In this document: piece after piece, positions 17,247 to 25,571 of the stretch
How positions within the stretch are numbered: the stretch's first letter is position 1
Layout of the letters: each line of letters opens with the position of its first letter
NCBI RefSeq assembly: GCF_034377285.1
Contig: NZ_CP139715.1
Coordinates: 1,658,001-1,722,000, forward strand
DNA from: Thalassobaculum sp. OXR-137
GTDB lineage: Bacteria; Pseudomonadota; Alphaproteobacteria; Thalassobaculales; Thalassobaculaceae
DNA: 64,000 bases
Direction of reading: 5' to 3'
Translations under genes and position numbers: made by a program
The notes under the pieces: model-generated
Told to the model about the DNA's origin: nothing
Seen by the model: only the letters and a program-made list of their open reading frames with translations
The model's database searches: none

Positions 17247-18185
17247 ATGGCCCAGGATCATCGCGCCCAGAGCACGCCCTATACCGGTATCTTCCCCATC
17301 GTCCCCACACCGTTCCATGAGGACGGGTCGCTCGACCTGGAGGGCCAGAAGCGGGTGCTCGACTGCATGATCGACCAGGGCGTCGACGGGCTGTGCATCC
17401 TGGCGAACTATTCCGAGCAGTTCCTACTCTCCGATGCCGAGCGCGAGACCCTGCAGACCCTGTGCATGGAGCATGTGGCGGGCCGGGTGCCGGTGATCGC
17501 CACCTGCAGCCATTTCTCCACCCAGGTCGCCGTTGCGCGCTGCAAGCGGGCGCAGGAGCAGGGCGCGGCCATGGTGATGATGATGCCGCCCTATCACGGC
17601 GCGCTGCTGAAGGCCGGCGACCAGGGCGTGTTCGAGCATTTCGCCGCCCTGTCGGAAGCGATCGACATCCCGATCATGATCCAGGACGCGCCGCTGAGCG
17701 GGACCAACCTGTCGGTACCGCTGCTGGCGCGGATCGCGAAGGAGCTGGCCAACGTCAGCTACTTCAAAATCGAAATGCCGGGCACGGCGGGCAAGCTGCG
17801 GGCGCTGATCGAGGCGGCGGGCGAGCATATCGACGGGCCGTTCGACGGCGAGGAGGGCATCACCCTGATGGCCGATCTCGACGCCGGGGCGACCGGCACC
17901 ATGACCAGCGGCCTCGCCTGCGAGCAGATCCGGCCGATCGTCATGGACTTCCTGGCCGGCGACCGCGCCAAGGCCGAGGCGCAGTACAACCGCATGCTGC
18001 CGCTGATCAATTTCGAGAACCGCCAGTGCGGGCTGCGGGCCTGCAAGACGGTGATGCAGGCCGGCGGGGTGATCAAGTCCGACGCGGTCCGCCACCCGCT
18101 GGAGCCGCTGCCCGCGCCGACCCGGGACGCGCTGCTGACCATGGCGAAAGATCTGGACCTGATCGCGATGCGCTGGGGGAAGTAG
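17247..18185 (+). CDS. DapA/NanA-family aldolase-lyase (dihydrodipicolinate synthase-like)
   Basis: 312 aa TIM-barrel lyase. The N-terminal reading GIFPIVPTPFHEDGSLDLEG is the family start, and Lys174 in VSYFKIEMPG is the Schiff-base lysine. The usual GTTGE loop is replaced by ILANYSEQFLLS, so it is unlikely to be true DapA; relatives act on sugar keto-acids or hydroxyproline products. Last in the aldolase-DUF1326-DUF2182 run, 51 bp after DUF2182. Substrate undetermined. Confidence 0.82.
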   Translation: MAQDHRAQSTPYTGIFPIVPTPFHEDGSLDLEGQKRVLDCMIDQGVDGLCILANYSEQFLLSDAERETLQTLCMEHVAGRVPVIATCSHFSTQVAVARCKRAQEQGAAMVMMMPPYHGALLKAGDQGVFEHFAALSEAIDIPIMIQDAPLSGTNLSVPLLARIAKELANVSYFKIEMPGTAGKLRALIEAAGEHIDGPFDGEEGITLMADLDAGATGTMTSGLACEQIRPIVMDFLAGDRAKAEAQYNRMLPLINFENRQCGLRACKTVMQAGGVIKSDAVRHPLEPLPAPTRDALLTMAKDLDLIAMRWGK

Positions 18186-18206
18186 CCCGCCAGCCTTTTC
18201 TCAGCC

Positions 18207-18341
18207 GTCATCCCGGGAGGCCCCGTCCCGGATTTAATCCGGGATTGATCCGGGGGCTGCCCGGGACCGAGCCCAATCAAACGTCTGAGTTACGGTCCCG
18301 GCCTCGCCCCGGATCTGGCCCGGGGACGATCCGGGATGACG
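18207..18341. repeat. intergenic palindrome, GTCATCC family
   Basis: Starts GTCATCCCGGGAGG and ends GATCCGGGATGAC, with several nested CCGG-type arms inside. It fills the gap between the convergent DapA-like and monooxygenase genes, where it may terminate both. Confidence 0.7.
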
Positions 18342-18362
18342 CAGTTGGTGGTGGGGTGGGAC

Positions 18363-20117
18363 CTAAGCCACCAACCCCAACTCCCGCGCCTGGATCTGCA
18401 GGGCCAGGTACTTGGAATACACCCGGCACTGGGAGAACGCCCCGCCGGTGAACCACAGCCCCGGCTGGCCGGTGGCCATCCACATGTTGCGCAGCTCCTG
18501 GGTGTCCGGGTTGAAGTTCCACACCGGCCCCGCCCGCTCGGCCACCGCCTCGCCGAACAGCAGGCGCACCAGATGGTCTTGGTTCTTGTAGCCGGTCGCC
18601 AGCACCACCAGCTCCGCCGACCGCTCGTCGCCTGACCTCATCGCCACGCCGCCGGCGGTGAAGCGGTCGATATCGGCATACTGGATCAGGTCGATTTTCC
18701 CCGCAGCGATCAGCTCGGAGCAGCCGACATTGAAGTAATACCCGCCGCCTCGCGTGCGGTACTTCAGTGGCCAGCCGGTGCCGTCCTCGCCGAAATCGAG
18801 CCGGAAGCCGGCCTTCTCCAGCCCGTCGAGCAGCGGCTTGTCGATCGCCCGGACGCGGTCGGTGATTTCTTTATGCGCCACTTTCATCAGGGCGAGCGGG
18901 ATCGAGAGAACCGTCAGGTCGCGGTCGTCGCGCGACGGGCCGGGGCCGAGGAAGACGCCGTCATAGAGCTGGGCGCTCGGCTCGATGTTGACCACGAGGG
19001 TGGGGCTGCGCTGGACCATCGTGACCTGCGCGCCGTTGCCCTGAAGGTCCTGGGCGATGTCGTGGGCGCTGGTGCCGGTGCCGAAGACCATGACCGGCCG
19101 GTCGCGCCATTCCGCCCCGTCGCCGAACTGGCTGGAATGCACGACCTTTCCCTGGAAGGTCTCCAGGGTCGGGATCTCGGGAATGTGCGGGGTGCCGCTG
19201 ACGCTGGTCGCCATGACGATGTGGCGCGGCCGCATCTGACGGGTGCTGCCGTCGGCCAGGGTCAGCCGGGCGGTCCAGCATTGCGCCGCCTCGTCCCAGT
19301 CTGCGCCGTCGAAGCTGGTACGGGTCCAGAAATTGATCGCCAGGGCGTCGACATAGAACTCGAGCCAGTTGGCGATCAGGTCCTTGGGAATGTAGGACGG
19401 GAAGGTCTCCGGGAACGGCAGATAGGGCAGGTGGTTGCTGTGCAGCGTGTTGTGCAGCTTCAGCCCGTGATAGCGCAGGCGCCAGTTGTCGCCGATCCGG
19501 GCCATCCTGTCGACGATCAGCGTGTCGATGCCTAGCTGGCCCAGGCGTGCCGCTGCGGTGATGCCGCCATGGCCGCCGCCGACGATCAGTACTGCCGGGT
19601 CGCGGTCGGTGTAGGCGGCACTCTCCCGGCGCTTGTCGGCCCAGTTTGGGCCGTGGAAGGCGCGCGATACCGCCGGCTCGTCGCGGCCGGCGCGCAGGGT
19701 CTCTTCCTCGTGGCCGCGGATCGACTCAAGGGTGGTCAGCAGGGTCCAGGCCTTCTGCGAGCCGACCGCCATCCGCAGCAGCCCTGCCCCGCGTCCGATA
19801 TCGGTCTCGAAGGCGAGGAACGCCTCCACCACCTCCGCCCCGGCCCGGCGCACTGTGCGGGGCGGGCAGCGTGCCGGGTCGAGCGCCACCTCGCGCACAC
19901 CCTTCTCGGCCGCCAGCCGGGCGATGTCGCCCGCGATGCGGTCGCAGCCGCTGGTGGTCTTCAGCGTCCAGGTCAGGGCGAGCGTGTCGCGCCAGTGGCT
20001 GTCGCTCTCGAACATGTCCGCCACCGCCTCGGCGGTGCCGGCGGCCAGTGCCGCGTTGAAGTCCTCGACCCAGCGCAGGGCGGCGCGTTCCGGCGTGCGG
20101 TAGACGGCAGCATCCAT
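18363..20117 (-). CDS. NTF2-like domain fused to flavin-dependent monooxygenase
   Basis: 584 aa. Residues 1 to about 140 resemble an NTF2/SnoaL-type domain (FNAALAAGTAEAVADMFESDSHWRD). From about 173 comes a flavoprotein monooxygenase: FAD motif VLIVGGGHGGITAAARLG (Gly180-Gly185), LHNTLHSNHLPYLPFPETFPSYIPK, a second Rossmann motif VMVFGTGTSAHDIAQDL for NADPH, and the late ATGY motif (VVLATGYKNQDHL). This is the architecture of putative flavin-containing monooxygenases that oxygenate heteroatoms or ketones. ATG 20117 lies one base after the stop of the dioxygenase gene (TGACATG), so the two are translated together. Confidence 0.85.
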   Translation of the reverse strand: MDAAVYRTPERAALRWVEDFNAALAAGTAEAVADMFESDSHWRDTLALTWTLKTTSGCDRIAGDIARLAAEKGVREVALDPARCPPRTVRRAGAEVVEAFLAFETDIGRGAGLLRMAVGSQKAWTLLTTLESIRGHEEETLRAGRDEPAVSRAFHGPNWADKRRESAAYTDRDPAVLIVGGGHGGITAAARLGQLGIDTLIVDRMARIGDNWRLRYHGLKLHNTLHSNHLPYLPFPETFPSYIPKDLIANWLEFYVDALAINFWTRTSFDGADWDEAAQCWTARLTLADGSTRQMRPRHIVMATSVSGTPHIPEIPTLETFQGKVVHSSQFGDGAEWRDRPVMVFGTGTSAHDIAQDLQGNGAQVTMVQRSPTLVVNIEPSAQLYDGVFLGPGPSRDDRDLTVLSIPLALMKVAHKEITDRVRAIDKPLLDGLEKAGFRLDFGEDGTGWPLKYRTRGGGYYFNVGCSELIAAGKIDLIQYADIDRFTAGGVAMRSGDERSAELVVLATGYKNQDHLVRLLFGEAVAERAGPVWNFNPDTQELRNMWMATGQPGLWFTGGAFSQCRVYSKYLALQIQARELGLVA

Positions 20118-20118
20118 G

Positions 20119-21129
20119 TCAGCCGAGCTCCCCCAGGGCCGGTCGGCGCGAGATCTGTTCCACCGTCGGATCGCCGGTGCGGCCATAGGCCCACCACACC
20201 CCGAAGCCGAGCAGGGCGCGGACCCGGTCGGAGGCTGCGTCGTACATCGCGTCGCTCAGCCCCACGGTGTAGTTCTCCTGCGGCCGGAACTGCGGACCGC
20301 AGAAGGTGACCAGCAGGCCCCAGCGGTCGGTATTGCCGGTATTGGCGCCGGTACCGTGCCAGATGCGGCCGTCGGCGATCACCGCGGTACCGGCCGGCCC
20401 CTCCGCGGCGATTGTCTCCACGTCGCCGTCGAGAGCGGGGTCCGGATGCCGGCCCCAGAGATGGCTGCCGGGCACCAGCCGGGTGCCGCCATTGGTCTCG
20501 GTGAAGTCGTTCAGCATGACGATCACCTGGGCACAGGCGGCCGGCGCGATCATCGCCGGCACGTCGTTCGGGGCGAGGTCGGGATCCCGGTCGAAGGTGG
20601 TGCGGTTGGTCGAGCCGATCGGCAGCGGGCGGCGGTCCGGCCGGTGCGGCACCGGGGCCCACCACTGGTCGGTGTGCAGGTTCATCGGCACGCTGCCCGG
20701 CCGGGCGATATTGGCGTTGTAGGCGGAGAGCTGGAAGGCGTCGCCCAGGATATGGCCGACCAGGTCGAGCACCGGCTCGCGCTCCAGCACGTCGTGATAG
20801 ACACGGCCCTTGTTGGCCAGCATCCAGACCCGCTGGTTCACCCCGCCGTTGCGGGCCTTGAAGGCGTCGGCGCGGATCCGGCCGTCGGCGTCTCGGAAGG
20901 CGCCCCATTGCTGGTCGGCACCGCCATCCTCGAAAGCATGATCGAGCTGCTTCTCGGCATCCGCCTGGGCCTGGGTGCGGGCGCGCACCTGGCCGAGCAG
21001 CGGCTCGGGCACGGCATCCTGCAGCAGGCAGTATCCGAAACGGTCGATATCGGCACGGGCCCGATCCAGGTCCGTCGTCGGACGCGGCAGATCGCGGCGG
21101 TCGATGGACTTCGTGATGCGAACAGTCAC
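20119..21129 (-). CDS. PhyH-family Fe(II)/2-oxoglutarate dioxygenase
   Basis: 336 aa. The metal-binding HxD is in MNLHTDQWWAPVPHRP and the distal His in RIWHGTGANTGNTDRWGL, whose Arg should hold 2-oxoglutarate. VMLNDFTETNGGTRLVPGSHLW is the typical PhyH core. It precedes the NTF2-monooxygenase gene by one base, which makes a two-step oxidative pathway likely. It is unlike the shorter dioxygenase at 5580. Substrate unknown; its promoter should lie in the 224-bp divergent gap with the rhodanese gene. Confidence 0.85.
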   Translation of the reverse strand: MTVRITKSIDRRDLPRPTTDLDRARADIDRFGYCLLQDAVPEPLLGQVRARTQAQADAEKQLDHAFEDGGADQQWGAFRDADGRIRADAFKARNGGVNQRVWMLANKGRVYHDVLEREPVLDLVGHILGDAFQLSAYNANIARPGSVPMNLHTDQWWAPVPHRPDRRPLPIGSTNRTTFDRDPDLAPNDVPAMIAPAACAQVIVMLNDFTETNGGTRLVPGSHLWGRHPDPALDGDVETIAAEGPAGTAVIADGRIWHGTGANTGNTDRWGLLVTFCGPQFRPQENYTVGLSDAMYDAASDRVRALLGFGVWWAYGRTGDPTVEQISRRPALGELG

Positions 21130-21184
21130 GGCAGCCTCCCTGGGGCTCCGCCGGTCTTATCGTTCTGCTTCCTGGCGAAGCGGC

Positions 21185-21212
21185 TTGGCGACCGGTCGGT
21201 GTGCTTTATGCT
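21185..21212 (+). promoter_or_regulatory. possible sigma-70-like promoter for the rhodanese-metZ operon
   Basis: TTGGCG and TATGCT are separated by 16 bp, about 140 bp before the rhodanese ATG. The match is moderate and GC-rich genomes give chance hits, so this is tentative. I looked in 21213-21353 for a SAM riboswitch, as expected before metZ, and did not find a convincing one. Confidence 0.25.
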
Positions 21213-21353
21213 GGTCGAAGCGTAGGGGCTGCGCGAACCGGACGGCAAGACGCCGAATACGGGTGGGGCCGTCGAGAAACGTTGTCGTGCGAGACCCCAG
21301 GGGCTATGGGAATGGCCCCCAACGGCACGCGACAGTCACGGGAGGACCGGACA

Positions 21354-21779
21354 ATGACAGCCGACGGCTATGCCGGCGATGTAACCAGCGCCGAAGCGAT
21401 GGAAATTCTGAGAAACAACGTGGACGCGGTGCTGCTGGACGTGCGCACCGACGCGGAGTGGACCTTCGTCGGGCGCCCCGACCTGAGCAGTCTCGGCCGG
21501 GAGCCGGTGCTGATCGCCTGGCAGACCTTCCCGGGTATGGCGCCGAACGGCGGTTTCGTCGCGGCGGTCGGACGCTCGATCCTGAAGAAGGACGTGCCGG
21601 TTCTGGTGATGTGCCGCTCCGGTCAGCGTTCCAAGAGTGCCGCCGTCGCCCTGACCGAGGCCGGATATTCCGACTGCCGCAACATCTCCGACGGCTTCGA
21701 GGGCCCGAAGGACGAGGCCGGCCACCGGAACACCGTGTCGGGCTGGCGCGCCGCCGGCCTGCCCTGGCAGCAGGGCTGA
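21354..21779 (+). CDS. rhodanese-like sulfurtransferase
   Basis: 141 aa single rhodanese domain. The active-site Cys87 sits in VLVMCRSGQRSKSAAVAL, and DAVLLDVRTDAEWTFVG is the standard CH2A-like motif. These enzymes carry sulfur as a cysteine persulfide. GGAGG lies 8 nt before the ATG. It is the first gene of a tight operon with DUF1737 (10-bp gap) and metZ, so a role in supplying or handling sulfide for homocysteine synthesis is a reasonable inference. Confidence 0.88.
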   Translation: MTADGYAGDVTSAEAMEILRNNVDAVLLDVRTDAEWTFVGRPDLSSLGREPVLIAWQTFPGMAPNGGFVAAVGRSILKKDVPVLVMCRSGQRSKSAAVALTEAGYSDCRNISDGFEGPKDEAGHRNTVSGWRAAGLPWQQG

Positions 21780-21789
21780 GGGGGATACC

Positions 21790-21990
21790 GTGGCCGAGCG
21801 CAAGATCTACCGCCTGCTCACCGGTCCCGACGACGCCGCGTTCTGCGTGCGCGTCGGCGATGCGTTGAAGGAGGGCTATGTCCTCTACGGCTCGCCCGGG
21901 ATCACCCATGGCCCCGAGGGCGTGATCGTCTCCCAGGCGGTCGTGCTGCCGGACTACCTGCCGCCCCTGCCCAAGGAGACGTCCGCGTGA
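21790..21990 (+). CDS. DUF1737 small protein
   Basis: 66 aa, GTG start with GGGGATACC upstream. The pattern YRLLTGPDDAAFCVRVGDALKEGYVLYGSP is the DUF1737 signature. DUF1737 domains are short, alpha/beta, of unknown function. Its stop overlaps the metZ GTG by 4 bp, so it is translated with metZ; a regulatory or accessory role is possible but untested. Confidence 0.85.
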   Translation: MAERKIYRLLTGPDDAAFCVRVGDALKEGYVLYGSPGITHGPEGVIVSQAVVLPDYLPPLPKETSA

Positions 21991-23177
21991 TTTCCGACTC
22001 CGATGGTTGGCGCCGGTCGACCAAGCTGGTCCGCACCGGCCTCGCCCGTAGCCCGAACAATGAGACCGCCGAAGCGCTCTATCTGAATTCCGGCTTCGTC
22101 TTCAATTCGGCCGCCGAGGCCGAGGCCGCATTCAAGGGCGAGAACGACGTCTATATGTACTCGCGCTACGGCAACCCGACGGTCACCACCTTCGAGGACC
22201 GTCTGGCTGCCCTGGAGGGGGCCGAGATGTGCCGGGCGACCGCGACCGGTATGGCGGCGATCTTCTCGGCGCTGGCCTGCCAGCTCAAGGCGGGCGACCG
22301 GGTCGTCGCCGCCCGCGAACTGTTCGGCGCCTGCCACCACATCGTCTCCAAGATCTTGCCGAAATGGGGGATCGAGACCCAGTTCGTGAAGGGCACCGAT
22401 CTGGAGGCCTGGAAGGCGGCCCTGTCGAAGCCGACCAACGCGGTCCTGCTGGAGAGCCCGTCCAACCCGATGCTCGACCTGGTGGATATCGCCGCGGTGT
22501 CGGAGATGGCCCATGCGGTCGGCGCCAAGGTGATCGTCGACAACGTCTTCGCCACCCCGCTGTTCCAGAGCCCGCTGGAACTGGGCGCCGACGTGGTGGT
22601 CTATTCGGCGACCAAGCATATCGACGGCCATGGCCGCTGCCTGGGCGGCGCGGTGCTCGGCTCGGCCGCCTGGATGAACGAGCATTTCATCCCGTTCTAC
22701 CGCAACACCGGCCCGTCCATGAGCCCGTTCAACGCTTGGGTCATGGCCAAGTCCCTGGAGACGCTGGAACTCCGTGTGGAGCGGATGAGCGCGACGGCGG
22801 CCAAGGTCGCCGACTGGCTGGCCGCTCAGGAAAAGATCGTGCGGGTCCGCTATCCCGGCCGTGCCGACCATCCCCAGCACGACCTCGCCAAGCGGCAGAT
22901 GCGCGGCTTCGGGAGTCTGGTGGCGTTCGAGGTCGCCGGCGGCAAGCAGGCGGCCTTCACCGTGCTGGACAGCCTGAAGGTCATCGACCTGTCGAACAAC
23001 CTGGGCGACGCCAAGTCGCTGGCCTGTCATCCGTTCACGACGACCCATGCCAAGGTTCCGCTGGAGGAGAAGCTTGACTGCGGCATCACCGAGGGGGCGA
23101 TCCGGCTGTCTGTCGGTCTTGAACACCCCGACGACCTGACCGAGGATCTGGCCCAAGCCCTGGCGGCCGCCTCCTGA
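21987..23177 (+). CDS. metZ: O-succinylhomoserine sulfhydrylase MetZ
   Basis: 396 aa PLP enzyme of the Cys/Met metabolism family. Makes homocysteine directly from O-succinylhomoserine and sulfide in methionine synthesis. Marks: the early TKLVRTGLARSPNNETAEALYLNSGFVF (typical of MetZ), YSRYGNPTVTTFEDRLAALEGAE, and the PLP-lysine Lys210 in VVYSATKHIDGHGR. GTG start coupled to DUF1737 by a 4-bp overlap. The main alternative, an O-acetylhomoserine enzyme, is longer (about 430 aa). Confidence 0.92.
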   Translation: MISDSDGWRRSTKLVRTGLARSPNNETAEALYLNSGFVFNSAAEAEAAFKGENDVYMYSRYGNPTVTTFEDRLAALEGAEMCRATATGMAAIFSALACQLKAGDRVVAARELFGACHHIVSKILPKWGIETQFVKGTDLEAWKAALSKPTNAVLLESPSNPMLDLVDIAAVSEMAHAVGAKVIVDNVFATPLFQSPLELGADVVVYSATKHIDGHGRCLGGAVLGSAAWMNEHFIPFYRNTGPSMSPFNAWVMAKSLETLELRVERMSATAAKVADWLAAQEKIVRVRYPGRADHPQHDLAKRQMRGFGSLVAFEVAGGKQAAFTVLDSLKVIDLSNNLGDAKSLACHPFTTTHAKVPLEEKLDCGITEGAIRLSVGLEHPDDLTEDLAQALAAAS

Positions 23178-23223
23178 CCTTTCGGTGAGCGCCCGACCCG
23201 GGCGCTCACGGAAGGAAACGGCC

Positions 23224-24006
23224 ATGATCGAGTTGAAGAACCACGCCCTGGACAAACTGCGCGCCGGGGAGCTGTCGCTCGGCGTCGGCCTGCGCCAGGC
23301 GCGCACGGTCGATATCGGCAAGGCGATGAAGACCGCCGGCTTCGACTGGCTGTTCATCGACATGGAGCACAACTCCATGGACGTGGACACCGCGGTGCAG
23401 ATCTGCGTCACCTCCCAGGATGCCGGCATCACCCCGATCGTCCGCGTCCCCGGCTTCCAGCATTTCCATGCGACCCGGGTGCTGGACGGCGGCGCCCAGG
23501 GCATCGTTGTCCCCCATGTGGACGACGCGGAGACGGCGGCGCAGATGGTGTCGAACATGCGCTATCCGCCGCTCGGCCACCGCTCGGTGACCGGCGCGCT
23601 GCCGCAGCTCGACTTCGAGGGCCATCCGGTGGCGGAGACCGCCGAGGTGGTGAACCGCGAGACCCTGCTGGTGGTGATGCTGGAGACCCCGACCGCCATC
23701 GCCAACGCCCACGAGATCGCCGCCGTGCCGGGAGTCGACGCCCTGCTGATCGGCACCAGCGATCTGACCATGGAGATGGGCATCCCGGGCCAGCCGGAAC
23801 ATCCCGACGTGATCAAGGCCTACGAGACCATGCTCGACGCCTGCCGGACCCACGGCAAGTTCGCGGGCATGGGCGGGGTCTACGATCCGGCGATCATGCA
23901 GCGCTATGTGTCGATGGGCGTGCGGATGGTGCTGGCCGGAAACGACATGGCGTTCCTGATGGCCGGGGCGCGGGCCCGCGCCAGGGAGGTCCGCGCCCTG
24001 ATCTGA
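23224..24006 (+). CDS. HpcH/HpaI-family aldolase (2-keto-acid aldolase)
   Basis: 260 aa. Class II metal-dependent aldolase of the HpcH/HpaI/YfaU type: FDWLFIDMEHNSMD near residue 38, PIVRVPGFQHFHATRVLDGGAQGIVVPHVDD, VVMLETPTAIANAHEIAAVPGVDALLIGTSDL with the metal-binding Glu and Asp. Cleaves 2-keto-3-deoxy or 4-hydroxy-2-keto acids to pyruvate and an aldehyde. 46 bp after metZ on the same strand, possibly co-transcribed; a functional tie to methionine synthesis is not obvious. Confidence 0.85.
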   Translation: MIELKNHALDKLRAGELSLGVGLRQARTVDIGKAMKTAGFDWLFIDMEHNSMDVDTAVQICVTSQDAGITPIVRVPGFQHFHATRVLDGGAQGIVVPHVDDAETAAQMVSNMRYPPLGHRSVTGALPQLDFEGHPVAETAEVVNRETLLVVMLETPTAIANAHEIAAVPGVDALLIGTSDLTMEMGIPGQPEHPDVIKAYETMLDACRTHGKFAGMGGVYDPAIMQRYVSMGVRMVLAGNDMAFLMAGARARAREVRALI

Positions 24007-24017
24007 CGCGCGGAAAA

Positions 24018-24045
24018 GAGGCGGCCGATTGCGACCGGCCGCCTC
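24018..24045 (-). terminator. rho-independent terminator of the porin gene
   Basis: Perfect 10-bp stem GAGGCGGCCG / CGGCCGCCTC with an 8-nt loop, followed on the minus strand by CTTTTCC. It lies 25 bp past the porin stop and may also stop the convergent aldolase transcript. Confidence 0.8.
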
Positions 24046-24074
24046 GAAGGATCTTAGGCCCCGAAGGATCTTAG
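24045..24074. repeat. 13-bp direct repeat at the 3' end of the porin gene
   Basis: CGAAGGATCTTAG occurs at 24045-24057 and 24062-24074; the second copy covers the porin stop codon (TAA on the minus strand). It looks like a short tandem duplication of the gene end with its flanking bases. Confidence 0.6.
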
Positions 24075-25183
24075 AAGGACAGGGTGATGCCGGTGACGAC
24101 GGCCCAGCCCTCGTTGTCGGCGCCGCTGTCGGACTCGAACTCGGTGCGGAAGATCGAGCCGAGGGCGGTCACGCCCGGGCCGAGGTCGTAGGCGCCGGAC
24201 AGCATGACCGTGTTGTGGTCGCTGTCGCCGGCGGTGGCGACGCTGTCCTCCACCGAACCCTGGTAATAGGACAGGGAGACCGAGGCGTCGCCGAAGGCAT
24301 AGGCGACGCCGATGTCGAAGCCGTCGCCGTCGAACGAGGTCGCCGTGTCGGTGCCGCCGCCCGGGTTGCCCTGGGTGTTGGCGTAGGATCCGCCGACGGT
24401 GAACCCGGCATAGGTAAGGTTGGCGCCGAAGCTGTACCCCTGAGCGTCGTCGCCGGCGGCACCCACGCCGTCCGGCTTGTCGGCGAACAGGTATCCCGCG
24501 GCCAGCGCCACCTCGACATCGCCGAACTCCTGAACGAAGTTCGCGCCCAGCGAGAAGCCGTCGCGGTAGATGTCGCCCGACGGCTGGATGTTGCTGTCAC
24601 GCTCGAACTCCGGAATGTAGGAGAAACCGAACTGGAAGCCGGAGAAGCGGGGCGTGTAGTAGTTGATCTTCGACGCCTGGTCTTCGCCGAGATACAGGTA
24701 GGTGGACTGGAAGGCGGAATCCGCATCCGCGCCGGTCAGGTTGACCACCCAGTCGGAGATGTCGCTGTCGTTGATGCCGAAGCCGACATCCGGAGCGGCG
24801 TAATGCATGATCGCCGCGACGCTGTCGGTCTGACCGACTTCGAGCCGGCCGGCCGAGCTTTCCAGATACAGCATCGAGCCGTCGATCTGGTCGGAGCCCG
24901 AGGACATCGCGTCCAACCCGACTTCCATGCCGACCGCGAGGCCGTTGTCGAGGATAAGCTCGCCGCCGAACACGAGCGTGCCGTCGGTCTTCACATCGAA
25001 GCCGGTGAAGTCGCCGGTATTCGTGTCATTGTCCACTTAACCGAAATACTGCGTGTACTCACCGCCGATACCGACGGAGAGCTTTTCCGCCGCGCCCGCA
25101 GACGGCGCGATGGCGAAGGTGGCGAACAGGGAAGCGGCGAGGCCGGCCGGCCGCCACCGTACCAATCCAAATGGTTGGTTCAT
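24071..25183 (-). pseudogene. outer-membrane porin interrupted by an in-frame TAA
   Basis: Read through, this is a 370-codon porin: signal peptide at residues 1 to about 33 (RWRPAGLAASLFATFAIAPSAGA then AAEKLSVGIGG), beta-strand-rich body with GFDVKTDGTLVFGGELILDNGLAVGMEVGL, and a C-terminal Phe (GITLSF) as outer-membrane proteins require. Codon 50 is TAA, right after EYTQYFG, where related porins usually have an aromatic residue (FGY). The frame after it stays open for 321 codons to a normal end and terminator. A GTG directly after the stop could restart translation but would give a protein without signal peptide. So either a recent nonsense mutation, a sequencing error or recoding. GGAGG precedes ATG 25183. 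Confidence 0.8.
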
Positions 25184-25571
25184 GGGTCCCCCCCTCCAGA
25201 GGGTCAGGTCAGGTGCGACGCGATGCGATCGCAGGGTTACAGACATTTTTGCAAATGACATGCAGGGGCAATACTAAACCCAGTTTAGGTCAGTGTCTCT
25301 GGCTCTATAAATGTTATGATATAACATCACAATCTAAAAATATCGGATATCCGCGTATTCGGACCGCAGAAGGACCGAAAATCGGACCTATCCACCTCCC
25401 CCGGGTGCGGATCGTCACACAGCCGACATACTGCGAATGATTCTCAGTTTGCTGTTGCAAATGCGAATGGCTTGCAATAACAAGTCTAGCGGAACGGCGA
25501 CGGATGTCGATCCGACACAACGCGTCGGCGGGCGATCCGCGCGCGGCGTGACCGACAGAGGGGAAGATTCG
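25184..25571. other. 388-bp divergent regulatory region between porin and imelysin operon
   Basis: AT-richer than its surroundings (for example 25305-25345). Contains the tandem Fur-like boxes listed separately at 25433-25477, the ribosome site of the imelysin gene (GGGGAAG near 25561), and on the minus strand the porin leader. A weaker TTGCAAATGACATGCAGGGGCAAT reading at 25249-25272 resembles the Fur-like boxes and may control the porin. No coding frame is convincing. Confidence 0.5.
25433..25477 (+). promoter_or_regulatory. tandem Fur-like boxes upstream of the imelysin operon
   Basis: Two adjacent sites: 25433-25452 has AATGATTCTCA, the core of many Fur boxes, and 25455-25477 has TTGCAA-N11-TTGCAA with AAATGCGAAT inside, typical of alphaproteobacterial Fur/iron-response elements. 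They lie about 95-140 bp before the imelysin ATG. Imelysins are iron-regulated in known cases, which supports the reading. Not proven; an Irr or Mur site would look similar. Confidence 0.5.

Noticed and set aside
21130-21353. SAM riboswitch before the rhodanese-metZ operon
   Set aside because: Expected in some alphaproteobacteria, but I could not match the SAM-II/SAM-V conserved bases; only a short GGGGC/GCCCC hairpin is seen near 21300-21320.
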